The notes under the pieces: model-generated | Database searches by the model: none | What the model saw: only the letters and a program-made list of their open reading frames with translations | What the model was told of the DNA's origin: nothing | In this document: piece after piece, positions 26,894-35,700 of the stretch | Layout of the letters: each line of letters opens with the position of its first letter | Numbering within the stretch: the first letter of the stretch is position 1 | Program-made: the position numbers and the translations under genes | From: Flavivirga jejuensis | Lineage (GTDB): Bacteria; Bacteroidota; Bacteroidia; Flavobacteriales; Flavobacteriaceae | Direction: 5' to 3' | DNA length: 64,000 nucleotides | Assembly (NCBI RefSeq): GCF_030540765.1 | Contig: NZ_JAUOEL010000010.1 | Span: 1 to 64,000 of the forward strand

Positions 26894-27739
26894 TTAGGCA
26901 CCGCTGAATAGTTTGAAGGTGAATGAAGTTGCCCGTTTATACAATTTGAATTTCAGAAAAACGATAAACCCAACTGTCCCCAGTTCAATGATCGGGGCAA
27001 ACACAGAACTACCAAAATCTGTCCCAAAGAGGTTAAACCAAAAATTAGTGGTAAGCTCGACATATAATGCATTCACAAAAATATTGACCATAAAAAAAGC
27101 AGGCACTAGCATATAAACAGCCGTATACAATTTAAAAAACGAATAAGCCATAGCCCTGAATTTTTCAAATACCGCAAGGCTTATCACCAAAGGAAAAAAA
27201 GCCTGCATGATACTCAACAAGAAAAAACGTTCCGTAAGGAAAAGGGGATAAATAAACAAATCCAAAAGCCAAAGAAATACACTTAAAATAAAAGCCAGAA
27301 TTTTTAAACCAAATAGCGGTGATACCAAAGCCTCATATAACAAAGCCAAGCCCTTTCTAGTAGCATCTAAAACCCCAGCATCATCTTCAATAGAAATGTC
27401 CTGAAGCTGCAAAGGTAATAGGGCAGGGGCAGTACTACGATATTGCCCTTCAATAGCCACTAAAATAGTATCAAAGACACCCAAAACCTGCGTAGAGAAT
27501 ATGACCAATATAACAACAGCAAAATTCTTGGCAAGTTCCGTAGGCGTTAACCCCCAAGTATAGCCCTCATTATTAGCAATACCTTCATTATATTTCTTTA
27601 AAATATTAATCAAAAAGAAAAGAATAGCAAGGGTCTTCATGCCAGTAATAGTATATCTGGAAAAATCACTATCCTTTATGGTCTGAAAAACAGCATCCAC
27701 ATATTCCAATCCGATATTTAAAGAAACAACATCCAGCAT
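26894..27739 (-). CDS. traJ: Conjugative transposon protein TraJ (VirB6-like)
   Basis: The 281-residue polytopic membrane protein has about six hydrophobic helices, including MKTLAILFFLINIL, FAVVILVIFSTQVLGVF, LKILAFILSVFLWLLDLFIYPLF and MLVPAFFMVNIFVNALY. It has the position of TraJ between traI and traK. VirB6-like proteins form the inner membrane part of the DNA channel. The start codon follows the traI stop by three bases. Confidence 0.87.
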   Translation of the reverse strand: MLDVVSLNIGLEYVDAVFQTIKDSDFSRYTITGMKTLAILFFLINILKKYNEGIANNEGYTWGLTPTELAKNFAVVILVIFSTQVLGVFDTILVAIEGQYRSTAPALLPLQLQDISIEDDAGVLDATRKGLALLYEALVSPLFGLKILAFILSVFLWLLDLFIYPLFLTERFFLLSIMQAFFPLVISLAVFEKFRAMAYSFFKLYTAVYMLVPAFFMVNIFVNALYVELTTNFWFNLFGTDFGSSVFAPIIELGTVGFIVFLKFKLYKRATSFTFKLFSGA

Positions 27740-27742
27740 TAT

Positions 27743-28324
27743 CTAAAAATTAACGGTTCTATTATTGATTTTGTCCTGCATTTCCCGAAACGAAATAATA
27801 TCACGATACCGCTTTGTTTTACGTTCCACTTCAGCCACCATTTCCTTAGAGCGCATTTCCTTTTCCTTAAGGATGGTAGCCCGCTGTGCATCCGTCATTT
27901 TCAGAAAACCACTCGATAACACCTGTTCTACAAATTCCAGATCCTCTAAAGAACTATCGATAATAGCATTAAAAGACTCCGAAACCCGGGTAACCTCCTC
28001 AGGTTTGATATAAGGGGAATTCAGAATATCCCGAAGGTCATCCCTGACCATATCAAAAAGACGTTGGTTGTTTCGCGCAAGTTCCCGAACAGCCTTTAAC
28101 TGTTTAATAACATGGCTTACTTTTTCAATGCGTTCTTTTTGCTGTTTCATAAACTCAACAGTCTTTATAAGATTTTTGGTTTGCTTCGCAGCTTCAATAA
28201 TCTGTTTGCCCAATGTGATAAAATTGGTATTATCATACACAGGCATTCCCTGAGCCACACTGTAGCCATTTGGTATGAGCAAGGTTGCGGATACCAATAC
28301 GATTTTAATGATTGTTTTTTTCAT
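27743..28324 (-). CDS. traI: Conjugative transposon protein TraI (DUF4141, VirB5-like)
   Basis: The 193-residue secreted protein has a signal peptide (MKKTIIKIVLVSATLLIPNGYSVAQ) and a long helical body (GKQIIEAAKQTKNLIKTVEFMKQQKERIEKV region) as in DUF4141/VirB5-like pilus-associated proteins. It overlaps the traG stop by four bases (ATGA), so translation is coupled. It is not related to the F-plasmid relaxase of the same name. Confidence 0.87.
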   Translation of the reverse strand: MKKTIIKIVLVSATLLIPNGYSVAQGMPVYDNTNFITLGKQIIEAAKQTKNLIKTVEFMKQQKERIEKVSHVIKQLKAVRELARNNQRLFDMVRDDLRDILNSPYIKPEEVTRVSESFNAIIDSSLEDLEFVEQVLSSGFLKMTDAQRATILKEKEMRSKEMVAEVERKTKRYRDIISFREMQDKINNRTVNF

Positions 28325-30741
28325 AGCGATTTAGATTTAAGATTAATAAACTTAGTGATAGCCGTTTCCATACAGCCATAGTTCTCATAAAGAGCCATTA
28401 TGGTCTCGTTGTCAGAACCATCAGTGAGGTATGCGGCAAAAACTTCCTGAGGGACTTCCAAACGAAATATGTTACTTTCCTTACCGATCTTTATAAATAT
28501 TTCTGTGTACTTGCGCCCACCAGATAAATTATTCTTGATGGATTTAAGCTGATTGAGGTCGTGACTAGAAAGGTTCAACCGTTTTATAAGTTCATCATAC
28601 CCCTTTTCATTGTTAAGGCTATAAATAACCTGTGTGTTTTCTAAGATACTTGCAGATGTAGAATTGTTGGGAAGCTGATTAATAGATTGCAGAATAATCC
28701 CTATGGCTCCCTCTTGTTTCCGTATAGCTTGGTAATAAAACTCTACAGATTCCAGTACATTGTCAAATTTTAATTGTTTGGCGAACTCATCAAAAAGAAT
28801 AATACCCTTCTCGTCCTTATTTTTCCAAATAGTACGTTGAATAGCGGTCTTGATCAGTTTAAGCATGACGGACAATATTTCCTTATTATCTTTTACCTCG
28901 TCCAACTCAAAAACAATCAATCGCTTATCCTCAATCTTATACGATTGGTCTTCGCTCATTTCAAAAAGAAAACTGTACAAACCATCCCGTACATACTCCG
29001 ATAAAATGTGTAAAAACCCTTCGATATTAAAGTAATCTGAATGAATGTGCAGTTTACTTAGAAGATCTTCCCGTTGTGATTCTATAAAGTTGTAAAAACC
29101 ATCCAATGAATGACCTTCTGAAGTGGTTTTATAATAAGAATTGAGTATTTTCTTTAAAGCAACAGACTGTTCCTTTTTGGGATTAGTACCAATACCGATT
29201 AATTCAAAAAGAAATATAGAAAGGTCTTCTAAGCGTTCAGGTTCCACATCGTTGGGATTTGTTATATAAAAAGGATTGATGCCCAGATTTTTACCACTTT
29301 CATAGCGTAGTACCGTAAATTGTTCAGGGTATAAGCTTGCAAATTTTGTGTATGAGCCACCTAAGTCAATAATGACCAAGCGGATACCCATTTCAAAATA
29401 TTGGCGCAAGATATTATTCGCCAAAAACGATTTCCCCTCGCCCGTAGGTGCAAAAATGGCAAAGTTTCTGGCCTTGATCCGCTTTTTTTGTTCATCCCAA
29501 ACATCCTTGAGCACAGGAATATTATGCTCCCTATCATTAAAAATAATCCCCTTAACGTCCGATCTATAATTCGTATTATTAATAAAAAAACATAAAGCAT
29601 GCTTTAAATCCGTTACAAAAAGATCCTCATTAGAAAAATTAGAAGCAAAACAAGGATAACTATTTAAAATAAAGTTTTTACGCTCCTCACCACGGGGATA
29701 ATAAGGAACCATATCCAGTTCCTTGAATTCTGCTTTTATCCGGGAAGTCATATTCTCCAATTGAGCACCCTCATGACTCCAATAGATAATATTCAAATGC
29801 CCACGAATAATCCTAGCATTATCGTCATTATTAATTTGATTTTGAATACCCTCAACTTTTTTTAAGATGACTTTATTTTGAGTCCCGAAATTCGAACTCT
29901 TTTTAAGCTCCTCGATGCGCTTATCCAATAATTTGCGCCACTTATGTTTATCATCCAAGTAAATAATTTGATTGACGATATGGTTCTCATTTAAAGAAAG
30001 TCCCAACCCATCGATAAACCCCTGATGAAAAGCAAAATCATCAGAAGTAAACCGCTCATTAATTTTACTGGTCTGGACACTGTCGCCAAAACAAGATTCA
30101 TTATTAATAGCCAGCACATCAAAATGATTGTTCCCGATCGTGACTTTAGATGCATCCAACAATATATCCGTATCAAACCCGACGTTAAAACCGTTAAAGA
30201 AATCAGAGGTCAACCCAAGTATATCCTTTTCACTAAGAGGTTTCATTGAGATCTTTCTGCTATTATTGATATAAGTTACAGCGTCATTAACAGCAGTAAG
30301 AAAACTATGCGCGTTCTGATCAAGTCCCTGATAGATGCCCTTAGAAACCTTTCTAAACGGATTGACATACTTAGCATTATTAAGCGATTTGTTTTTAGGA
30401 TACGTAAAAAACAAATAAGAACGATGTTCAATATACTCCCGACCCTTAAAATGGCTATGCGTAGCTTTCGCTAAAAAGGTATCATTAGGCAAATATTCAG
30501 AAGAAAAAGCTTTCCTTAAATAGATGTCCTGCTTATGAATAACACAACCAGCAGGTAAAGATTTTAAAGCCTGAAACCAAGTACCGTACAAATTCTCAAA
30601 ATCCTTTTCCGAAAGCGAATAAATTTCCGGAAGCTCTGAGCGGTAACAAACTACGACATTACCATTATTAGCAAAAACAATGTTATCCTGTATCTCAATG
30701 ATAGGGTTATATAAAGCAATATTAATCTTCGACATAATCAA
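28321..30741 (-). CDS. traG: Conjugation ATPase TraG of the Bacteroidota type (VirB4-like)
   Basis: The 806-residue ATPase has Walker A in FAIFAPTGEGKSFLANNIL (about residue 435) and Walker B in IILFDEFAKQL (about 655). A VirB4-type N-terminal domain (about 1-400) and a late arginine-rich motif (ENTQVIYSLNNEKGYDELI) are also present. It powers pilus and channel assembly at the inner membrane. The gene overlaps traF by 20 bases upstream and traI by four downstream. Full length, no frameshift. Not to be confused with the VirD4-type coupling protein at 8-9.5 kb. Confidence 0.93.
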   Translation of the reverse strand: MIMSKINIALYNPIIEIQDNIVFANNGNVVVCYRSELPEIYSLSEKDFENLYGTWFQALKSLPAGCVIHKQDIYLRKAFSSEYLPNDTFLAKATHSHFKGREYIEHRSYLFFTYPKNKSLNNAKYVNPFRKVSKGIYQGLDQNAHSFLTAVNDAVTYINNSRKISMKPLSEKDILGLTSDFFNGFNVGFDTDILLDASKVTIGNNHFDVLAINNESCFGDSVQTSKINERFTSDDFAFHQGFIDGLGLSLNENHIVNQIIYLDDKHKWRKLLDKRIEELKKSSNFGTQNKVILKKVEGIQNQINNDDNARIIRGHLNIIYWSHEGAQLENMTSRIKAEFKELDMVPYYPRGEERKNFILNSYPCFASNFSNEDLFVTDLKHALCFFINNTNYRSDVKGIIFNDREHNIPVLKDVWDEQKKRIKARNFAIFAPTGEGKSFLANNILRQYFEMGIRLVIIDLGGSYTKFASLYPEQFTVLRYESGKNLGINPFYITNPNDVEPERLEDLSIFLFELIGIGTNPKKEQSVALKKILNSYYKTTSEGHSLDGFYNFIESQREDLLSKLHIHSDYFNIEGFLHILSEYVRDGLYSFLFEMSEDQSYKIEDKRLIVFELDEVKDNKEILSVMLKLIKTAIQRTIWKNKDEKGIILFDEFAKQLKFDNVLESVEFYYQAIRKQEGAIGIILQSINQLPNNSTSASILENTQVIYSLNNEKGYDELIKRLNLSSHDLNQLKSIKNNLSGGRKYTEIFIKIGKESNIFRLEVPQEVFAAYLTDGSDNETIMALYENYGCMETAITKFINLKSKSL

Positions 30742-31006
30742 GCATATTAATGTTTTTGTTACTTATGATTTTTGGAAATACCCTATTAAAACTTAAGAGG
30801 TTTACAACACTAGAAGCCCTAGTAAGCGCGATGTAAAGTGTCCCATTCCAAAAGATCGCGACTATAATGACCACAAAACTGAAAGAGAATATGATAATCA
30901 GTAACGACGCCAGAATAGAAAGCATCATCATGGCAAAGAGGGATATGGGGAGCCCCCATATCATAGCCCCCTTGCGAATGTTTTTATAGACTTCAAATTG
31001 TTTCAT
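30722..31006 (-). CDS. traF: Conjugative transposon protein TraF (DUF4133, VirB3-like)
   Basis: The 94-residue protein starts MKQFEVYKNIRKGAMIWGLPISLFAMMMLS and has two adjacent membrane helices, typical of TraF/DUF4133. VirB3-like proteins sit beside the VirB4 ATPase, and here the gene overlaps it by 20 bases. Confidence 0.87.
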   Translation of the reverse strand: MKQFEVYKNIRKGAMIWGLPISLFAMMMLSILASLLIIIFSFSFVVIIVAIFWNGTLYIALTRASSVVNLLSFNRVFPKIISNKNINMLDYVED

Positions 31007-31044
31007 AGTTTTTATCTTTAATAGTGTAAAGTCGCTTAGCGACC

Positions 31045-31335
31045 TTATACCACAATACCTATGAGATAAGTAAAGATGCCCACGACAGCCCCAGCGATTA
31101 AGACAAATACCAATACTCTGGTAATGCCTTTTTTAAGATCCGCATTCTCTCCGAAAAAATGTCCGGCATTAAATAAGAACCCGATAAGAAAAATAACTCC
31201 GAGAATAAGGGGGAAAATAGACCTAATGGTATCCGATACATCATTAACAGAATCCTCGATACCTCCAATTTGTGCAAAAGCAGGAAGACTTATAAGAAGC
31301 ATCCCCCACGTGATTTTAATTGTTTTTTTCATCAC
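31045..31335 (-). CDS. traE: Conjugative transposon protein TraE (DUF4134, VirB2 pilin-like)
   Basis: The 96-residue protein has a signal peptide ending in LPAFAQ and two helices (IFPLILGVIFLIGFLFNA and VLVFVLIAGAVVGIFTYLIGIVV), as in TraE/DUF4134, the pilin-like subunit. It is the first gene of the leftward transfer operon. Its promoter must lie in the 196-base region shared with the rightward amidase gene. Confidence 0.87.
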   Translation of the reverse strand: MMKKTIKITWGMLLISLPAFAQIGGIEDSVNDVSDTIRSIFPLILGVIFLIGFLFNAGHFFGENADLKKGITRVLVFVLIAGAVVGIFTYLIGIVV

Positions 31336-31436
31336 ATTATATTTTATGGCTTCCCAAAATCAATGCAGGGTAACCGATTAACAAATAAGTTTTTATGAAA
31401 TTTATAAGAGATAGGAGGGATGAAGCAGAAAACCCT

Positions 31437-31466
31437 AAAATTTAACGGAATTGAGCGTTAAATTTT
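31437..31466. promoter_or_regulatory. Perfect palindrome in the traE/amidase divergent region
   Basis: AAAATTTAACG (31437-31447) and CGTTAAATTTT (31456-31466) are perfect 11-base arms around an 8-base centre. It is in the region between the divergent traE and amidase starts, which is where an operator controlling the transfer operon would be expected. Confidence 0.5.
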
Positions 31467-31531
31467 GAATAATAATTATGCTATAGAGCAAAACTTTGAA
31501 TATTACACAAGAAAATTAAAAACAGAAGGCA

Positions 31532-32176
31532 ATGAAGCGAGCACAATTTACTTTCATAATATCCCTCATTTTTATGGCAAGCCCATTAATGGGGCAACAA
31601 GGAGATCAAAACAAAAAAAGCGTGATCATCATAGGCCCAGGACATGGAGGCGTGGACTCTGGAGCTATAAGCAAGACAAGAATAAAAGAAAAAGATGTTG
31701 TATTGGAGGTAGCAAATGAAATCTTGATATTAAATAAGACATTGTTCAATAGCACCTATGACATTTATTTAACCAGATATTCCGATACCTTAATTTCGTT
31801 GCACCATAGAACCAGACTTGCGAGGCTATTAAAACCTGAATTATTTATATCCCTACACTGTAACCATGCAGATAACATTGGAGCCAGTGGAGTAGAGGTA
31901 TACCTTTATAACAAGACCTATTCGGAAACAGCTCTTTTAAAAAAGTCAAATAAAATGGCTATAAACCTTATAAAGGAATTGAAAAATAAATTAGGGTATA
32001 GAAACAGAGGCGTAAAAAAAGCCAATTTTCATGTGCTAAGAGAAACCGTAAACATTTGTCCAGCGGTTCTGGCTGAGCTGGGTTTTTTGTCCAATTCAGA
32101 CGAAGCCAATCATTTAACAAAAGAAAGAAATATAAACGCTTTGGCATTAGCTATACTAATGTCAATAAGACTATAG
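31532..32176 (+). CDS. Secreted N-acetylmuramoyl-L-alanine amidase (Amidase_3)
   Basis: The 214-residue protein has a signal peptide (ends SPLMGQ), then IIIGPGHGGVDSGA (zinc His), a Glu in EKDVVLEVANEI, SLHCNHAD (second His) and AVLAELGFLSN with the catalytic Glu. It cleaves the stem peptide from peptidoglycan in the periplasm. In an ICE it probably opens the wall for T4SS assembly, as do other conjugative hydrolases. It is divergent from traE. Confidence 0.92.
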   Translation: MKRAQFTFIISLIFMASPLMGQQGDQNKKSVIIIGPGHGGVDSGAISKTRIKEKDVVLEVANEILILNKTLFNSTYDIYLTRYSDTLISLHHRTRLARLLKPELFISLHCNHADNIGASGVEVYLYNKTYSETALLKKSNKMAINLIKELKNKLGYRNRGVKKANFHVLRETVNICPAVLAELGFLSNSDEANHLTKERNINALALAILMSIRL

Positions 32177-32180
32177 GATT

Positions 32181-32282
32181 ATGAAAGCATTATTTTTCAG
32201 TTTGGTAAAATTATTAAAAAAAATCATTTTACATGTGATCAAAGCATTTTTAGCCTTTGCCAAAAGCTATGTGCAAAAATAA
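32181..32282 (+). CDS. 33-residue basic amphipathic peptide after the amidase
   Basis: An ATG four bases after the amidase stop opens a 33-codon frame (MKALFFSLVKLLKKIILHVI then KAFLAFAKSYVQK). Lysines at regular spacing face a hydrophobic side, giving a strongly amphipathic helix. The tight coupling suggests a real gene in the amidase operon. It could help the hydrolase act at the membrane or be a small membrane toxin. No family is known to me. Confidence 0.5.
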   Translation: MKALFFSLVKLLKKIILHVIKAFLAFAKSYVQK

Positions 32283-32298
32283 AAACAATCATATAAGT

Positions 32299-32332
32299 AG
32301 CCAAAACTTATATTTTTATAGTAGATTTGGCT
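32299..32332. repeat. 34-base palindromic site before the AAA ATPase gene (copy 1 of 2)
   Basis: The site starts AGCCAAAACT and ends TTTGGCT, so its ends form an inverted repeat. A second site of the same length and design lies just after the gene at 33774-33807. The copies share AGCCAAAACT exactly and are otherwise AT-rich and imperfect. Copy 1 is 17 bases before the start codon. Confidence 0.6.
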
Positions 32333-32349
32333 AGGTATAATTATATAGT

Positions 32350-33771
32350 ATGAGAAAATTGATAGGTCGAAAAACCGAAAAAACAATCCTGTTGGACGCA
32401 TTAAAAAGCCATCGGGCAGAACTTGTCGTTATTTATGGAAGAAGGCGTATAGGAAAAACATACTTGGTCAGGGAAGTATTCAAAAAAAATATAGCTTTTG
32501 AATTTTCAGGAATATTTAAAGCATCATTAAAAGACAACCTAACAAAATTCCATCTTACCCTATTGGACAAGGAACCAAATGCCAAAAAACCTACAAATTG
32601 GATAGAAGCATTTCATGAATTGGGGAAGGTCTTTGATAAATCAAGGATCAAGAGCAAGCAAGTTATCTTTATAGATGAATTCCCATGGCTCGACACCCGT
32701 AAATCAGGCTTTCTTTCCGCTTTTGATAATTTTTGGAACAGTTATGCCACTAAAAAAGATAACTTGGTGGTGGTAGTATGTGGCTCCTCCGCATCCTATA
32801 TGATAAAGAAGATTATAAATAACAAAGGGGGCTTACATAATAGGCTGACCCAACGCATACAACTATTGCCCTTTAACCTGAATGAAACACGGCAATTGTT
32901 AAAACATAACAAAGTCAAGCTGTCCCTTTATGACATCATAAAAATCTACATGGCCATGGGCGGCGTTCCCCATTATCTCGAAAAAATAAGATCAGGGGAA
33001 AGTGTCGCACAAGCCCTTGATAGGCTATGCTTTAATAAAGACGGTTTTTTAAGGACAGAATTTAACAATGTATTTGCCTCATTATTTGAACAACACGAAA
33101 ACCACGAATCCATAATTAGGGCATTAGCAAATGTCCGCAAAGGGCTTACAAGAAACGTGATATTATCAAAAAGTAAAATACCATCTGGGGGGACACTAAC
33201 AAAGACCCTTACAGAATTGGAGCAATCAGGTTTTATAGAAAAGTATACCCCATACCAAGGCGTGAAAGACTCCCTTTATAGGCTGACCGATGAATACTCT
33301 CTATTCTATATAAAATTTATAGAAGGTACAAAAGCATCAGTCAAAGGATACTGGTTAAAAAAACAAGGACAAAAAAGTTATATAATATGGTCCGGATTTA
33401 GTTTTGAAACTATTTGTATAAAGCATGTAGAACAAATCAAAGAAGGGTTAAAAATTGGAGGAGTAGGAACAACCAGTGGAAGTTGGATTGAAAAAAATAC
33501 CGAAAACGGCGCCCAGATAGATTTACTTATCGACAGGGACGATAATGTGATCAACCTTTGTGAAATGAAATTTTACACCACCACTTACACTTTGAATAAA
33601 AAGTATGCCAATGCCATAGCCCAAAAGGTAAACACCTTTGCAAATAGTACCAAAACCAAAAAGAACATCTTTGTTACGTTTATTACAACTTACGGCTTGG
33701 TCCAGAACCCGTACAGTAATCAATACGTTCAGAACGAACTGACAATGGAACACTTGTTTATTGAATTATAA
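32350..33771 (+). CDS. AAA ATPase with C-terminal DUF234/PD-(D/E)XK nuclease-like domain
   Basis: The 473-residue protein starts RKLIGRKTEKTILLDALKS, then Walker A YGRRRIGKTYLV (about residue 30-40), Walker B VIFIDEFPWLDT and the sensor VVVCGSSASYM. This is the archaeal-type ATPase family common in Bacteroidota. A winged-helix section spans about 255-330. The end has GAQIDLLIDRDDNVINLCEMKFY, a D...ExK nuclease-like core (DUF234). The function is not established; relatives are linked to mobile DNA. It is flanked by two 34-base palindromic sites, so it may be a self-contained transcription unit or mobile cassette (inference). Confidence 0.85.
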   Translation: MRKLIGRKTEKTILLDALKSHRAELVVIYGRRRIGKTYLVREVFKKNIAFEFSGIFKASLKDNLTKFHLTLLDKEPNAKKPTNWIEAFHELGKVFDKSRIKSKQVIFIDEFPWLDTRKSGFLSAFDNFWNSYATKKDNLVVVVCGSSASYMIKKIINNKGGLHNRLTQRIQLLPFNLNETRQLLKHNKVKLSLYDIIKIYMAMGGVPHYLEKIRSGESVAQALDRLCFNKDGFLRTEFNNVFASLFEQHENHESIIRALANVRKGLTRNVILSKSKIPSGGTLTKTLTELEQSGFIEKYTPYQGVKDSLYRLTDEYSLFYIKFIEGTKASVKGYWLKKQGQKSYIIWSGFSFETICIKHVEQIKEGLKIGGVGTTSGSWIEKNTENGAQIDLLIDRDDNVINLCEMKFYTTTYTLNKKYANAIAQKVNTFANSTKTKKNIFVTFITTYGLVQNPYSNQYVQNELTMEHLFIEL

Positions 33772-33773
33772 CT

Positions 33774-33807
33774 AGCCAAAACTATAATATAGTATATACT
33801 TTTGGCT
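33774..33807. repeat. 34-base palindromic site after the AAA ATPase gene (copy 2 of 2)
   Basis: The site starts AGCCAAAACT and ends TTTTGGCT, and begins three bases after the ATPase stop codon. It has the same length and direct orientation as the site at 32299-32332. It may serve as terminator, operator or recombination site. Confidence 0.6.
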
Positions 33808-33826
33808 GGTTATATAATTTAAAACC

Positions 33827-34951
33827 TTAAATATTTAATTCACTCCAGACCAAAGGATGTTCACTGGCAGCATGTCCCTCATGTTTAATAGTATTAAAAA
33901 TATGCCATTGCGGTTGTTTTTTAAACCAGATACCCTTACGAACAATCCCGCCTTTTTTTACATTATCAAAAAGTTTAGAAGAAAACATGAGATAGTCCCT
34001 TTGTTTAATATTGACACCCATTTTATAAGCACCCATTCTGAAATAATCAGCATCCTTACCCTTATCCAAATCCACCTCGAACGAGTCATGTTTAGTAATA
34101 TTCTTTAAATCAGTATCCCTAACAAGCGGTGAAAGAGAATCACTATAGGGCGGCGCATTAAAAGTGCCCATGATTGCAACAAGGCTGTTAGTTTCTTTTA
34201 TATTTCTGTAGAGTTCTGCGATTATTTTAGCTTGCTTCTTTCTTCTAATATCAATTTTATTAGTACCATCAAAACCATTGGTAAAAAAAGTTGATAACAA
34301 GTTTAGTTTATACCCCTTAACAGTCTTTAATTCATATTCTTGAAGATCCGTATCAAAAATGGGATTACCATCCAAATCTAGATCATTGACATGTGTTTTT
34401 ATGGATGTTATTTGATAGCCTTCTTTGGTCAATATGCCAATACCCCTTCCATAAGCATCATTAGTCTCAAAATATAAAATATGCTTATACCCAAAACCAT
34501 TATCCTTACTTAGAAAATACTGGTTAAATTCGATTAAAGCCTTCCGGTTCTCAACTTCTAATAAAATAAGAACATCTGGGGAAATGTTATTAATAACCCT
34601 AGCTTTATTCCTAATGGCTATCTCATCAATAGGACTGGAGTTTAATTTTATCCAACCGTTCCAATTCGTCAAATGATTGGATTTATAAGGTTCAAGATTA
34701 TCGGATTTTTTGATACGGATATCACCAGATTTATGCCGCATGGTTATATAATGAGAATTTTGAGATGTATCTAATTCTAGAAAATTTGATAGTACTCGCA
34801 TGCGTTCAAAATCTTTATCAGAACAAGCTTCTTTCGTCAATAAGTTTTCAAATTCCATGGTCCAATAATCTTTATTGTTTTCTCGAAACTGATTAATTAA
34901 ATGGTTTTCCCTGTGAAATATATTTTGGATATTATAAGTAGCAATAATCAT
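33827..34951 (-). CDS. Endonuclease/exonuclease/phosphatase (EEP) fold protein with altered active site
   Basis: The 374-residue protein has the EEP framework: ATYNIQNIF at the start, LILLEVENRKAL (Glu132), YGRGIGILTK, and EHPLVWSELNI at the end. Two catalytic positions look changed. The family GDFN reads GTFN (Thr263), and the usual His of the NxH strand reads STFF. RDYLMFS replaces IDYIL. It may be an enzyme with shifted chemistry or a binding protein. It follows the HTH gene by six bases in the same direction, so the pair is an operon. No signal peptide. Confidence 0.8.
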   Translation of the reverse strand: MIIATYNIQNIFHRENHLINQFRENNKDYWTMEFENLLTKEACSDKDFERMRVLSNFLELDTSQNSHYITMRHKSGDIRIKKSDNLEPYKSNHLTNWNGWIKLNSSPIDEIAIRNKARVINNISPDVLILLEVENRKALIEFNQYFLSKDNGFGYKHILYFETNDAYGRGIGILTKEGYQITSIKTHVNDLDLDGNPIFDTDLQEYELKTVKGYKLNLLSTFFTNGFDGTNKIDIRRKKQAKIIAELYRNIKETNSLVAIMGTFNAPPYSDSLSPLVRDTDLKNITKHDSFEVDLDKGKDADYFRMGAYKMGVNIKQRDYLMFSSKLFDNVKKGGIVRKGIWFKKQPQWHIFNTIKHEGHAASEHPLVWSELNI

Positions 34952-34957
34952 AATCTA

Positions 34958-35236
34958 TTATTTTAAAAAGAAATTCTTATTATCCTGTAAAATGGCGTTT
35001 ATCTCTTCTTCATCGTAATAAATAATGCCGCCCAACTTTGAGAAAGGGATAGTTTTATTAATTCTAAAGTTTTGAAGTGTTCCAGGGCTGATACCCATTT
35101 TATCCATGACAATATTTGATTTTATCCACTTGTCAATGGTAATTCTATCATAGTTAATTAGTAGCTCTTTAATATCAGAAAGCAGTTCTTTCTTAAAGTC
35201 TTTTAAATCCTCCGAAGTGATAATATTTGCAGGCAT
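34958..35236 (-). CDS. Helix-turn-helix DNA-binding protein, excisionase-like
   Basis: The 92-residue protein has a helical N-terminus (SEDLKDFKKELLSDIKELL) and a MerR/excisionase-type wing-helix (IVMDKMGISPGTLQNFRINKTIPFSKLGGIIYYDEEEINAIL). Such small HTH_17 proteins act as excision or regulatory factors in Bacteroidota ICEs. It is cotranscribed with the EEP gene. A direct role in excision is inferred from family and context only. Confidence 0.82.
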   Translation of the reverse strand: MPANIITSEDLKDFKKELLSDIKELLINYDRITIDKWIKSNIVMDKMGISPGTLQNFRINKTIPFSKLGGIIYYDEEEINAILQDNKNFFLK

Positions 35237-35578
35237 AATGATTTATTTAGTTAAGGATTGAAGAATTACATAATCAATTAATAACAACCCTTACGATTTA
35301 TGCAAATCTGAATAATTTTAGAGATAAAAAATCACCAGTTCCACCAGAGTCGGGTGAAATTTTAACAGTTTTTAACACTGTTTTAAGTAAATGCAATAAG
35401 GGAGAGAATAATATGATAGAGTATTTATGAAGAAGAATCCCAACGGTTTGGATGAACTAAATCCATTATGGATTCACTTTCATTATTGTAACGAAAATCT
35501 AACCCTTGTTAGCCAACCATTTACTATAAGATGAGCTCAGATAAAACTGGAACCTGAAAACGTTTACACGAACTTGAA
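35237..35578. other. Gene-free stretch leading into a group II intron remnant
   Basis: No coding frame is seen. The last 150 bases before 35579 may be decayed intron sequence. The 5' end of an intron (GTGCG-type) and an intron-encoded reverse transcriptase are absent. Confidence 0.4.
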
Positions 35579-35652
35579 GAGCCGTATGAATTAAGGGGTT
35601 CACGTGCGGTTCTGGGAGAAGTTAGGGATGAAATTCCTCTGACTTACTCGAC
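35579..35652 (+). ncRNA. 3' end of a group II intron (domains V and VI)
   Basis: Domain V spans 35579-35612: GAGCCG pairs with CGGTTC, with the catalytic AGC triad at 35580-35582 and the usual upper stem and bulge. Domain VI follows (35616-35650), with AAGTTAG pairing CTGACTT and a bulged branch-point A at 35646 about six bases before the likely 3' splice site. No maturase gene or 5' part is present. It is a truncated intron that cannot splice in cis. Confidence 0.85.
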
Positions 35653-35700
35653 TGGCAAATCGTCTGTCAATATTTAGTATTCCATTAATTTGTTTTTGTT

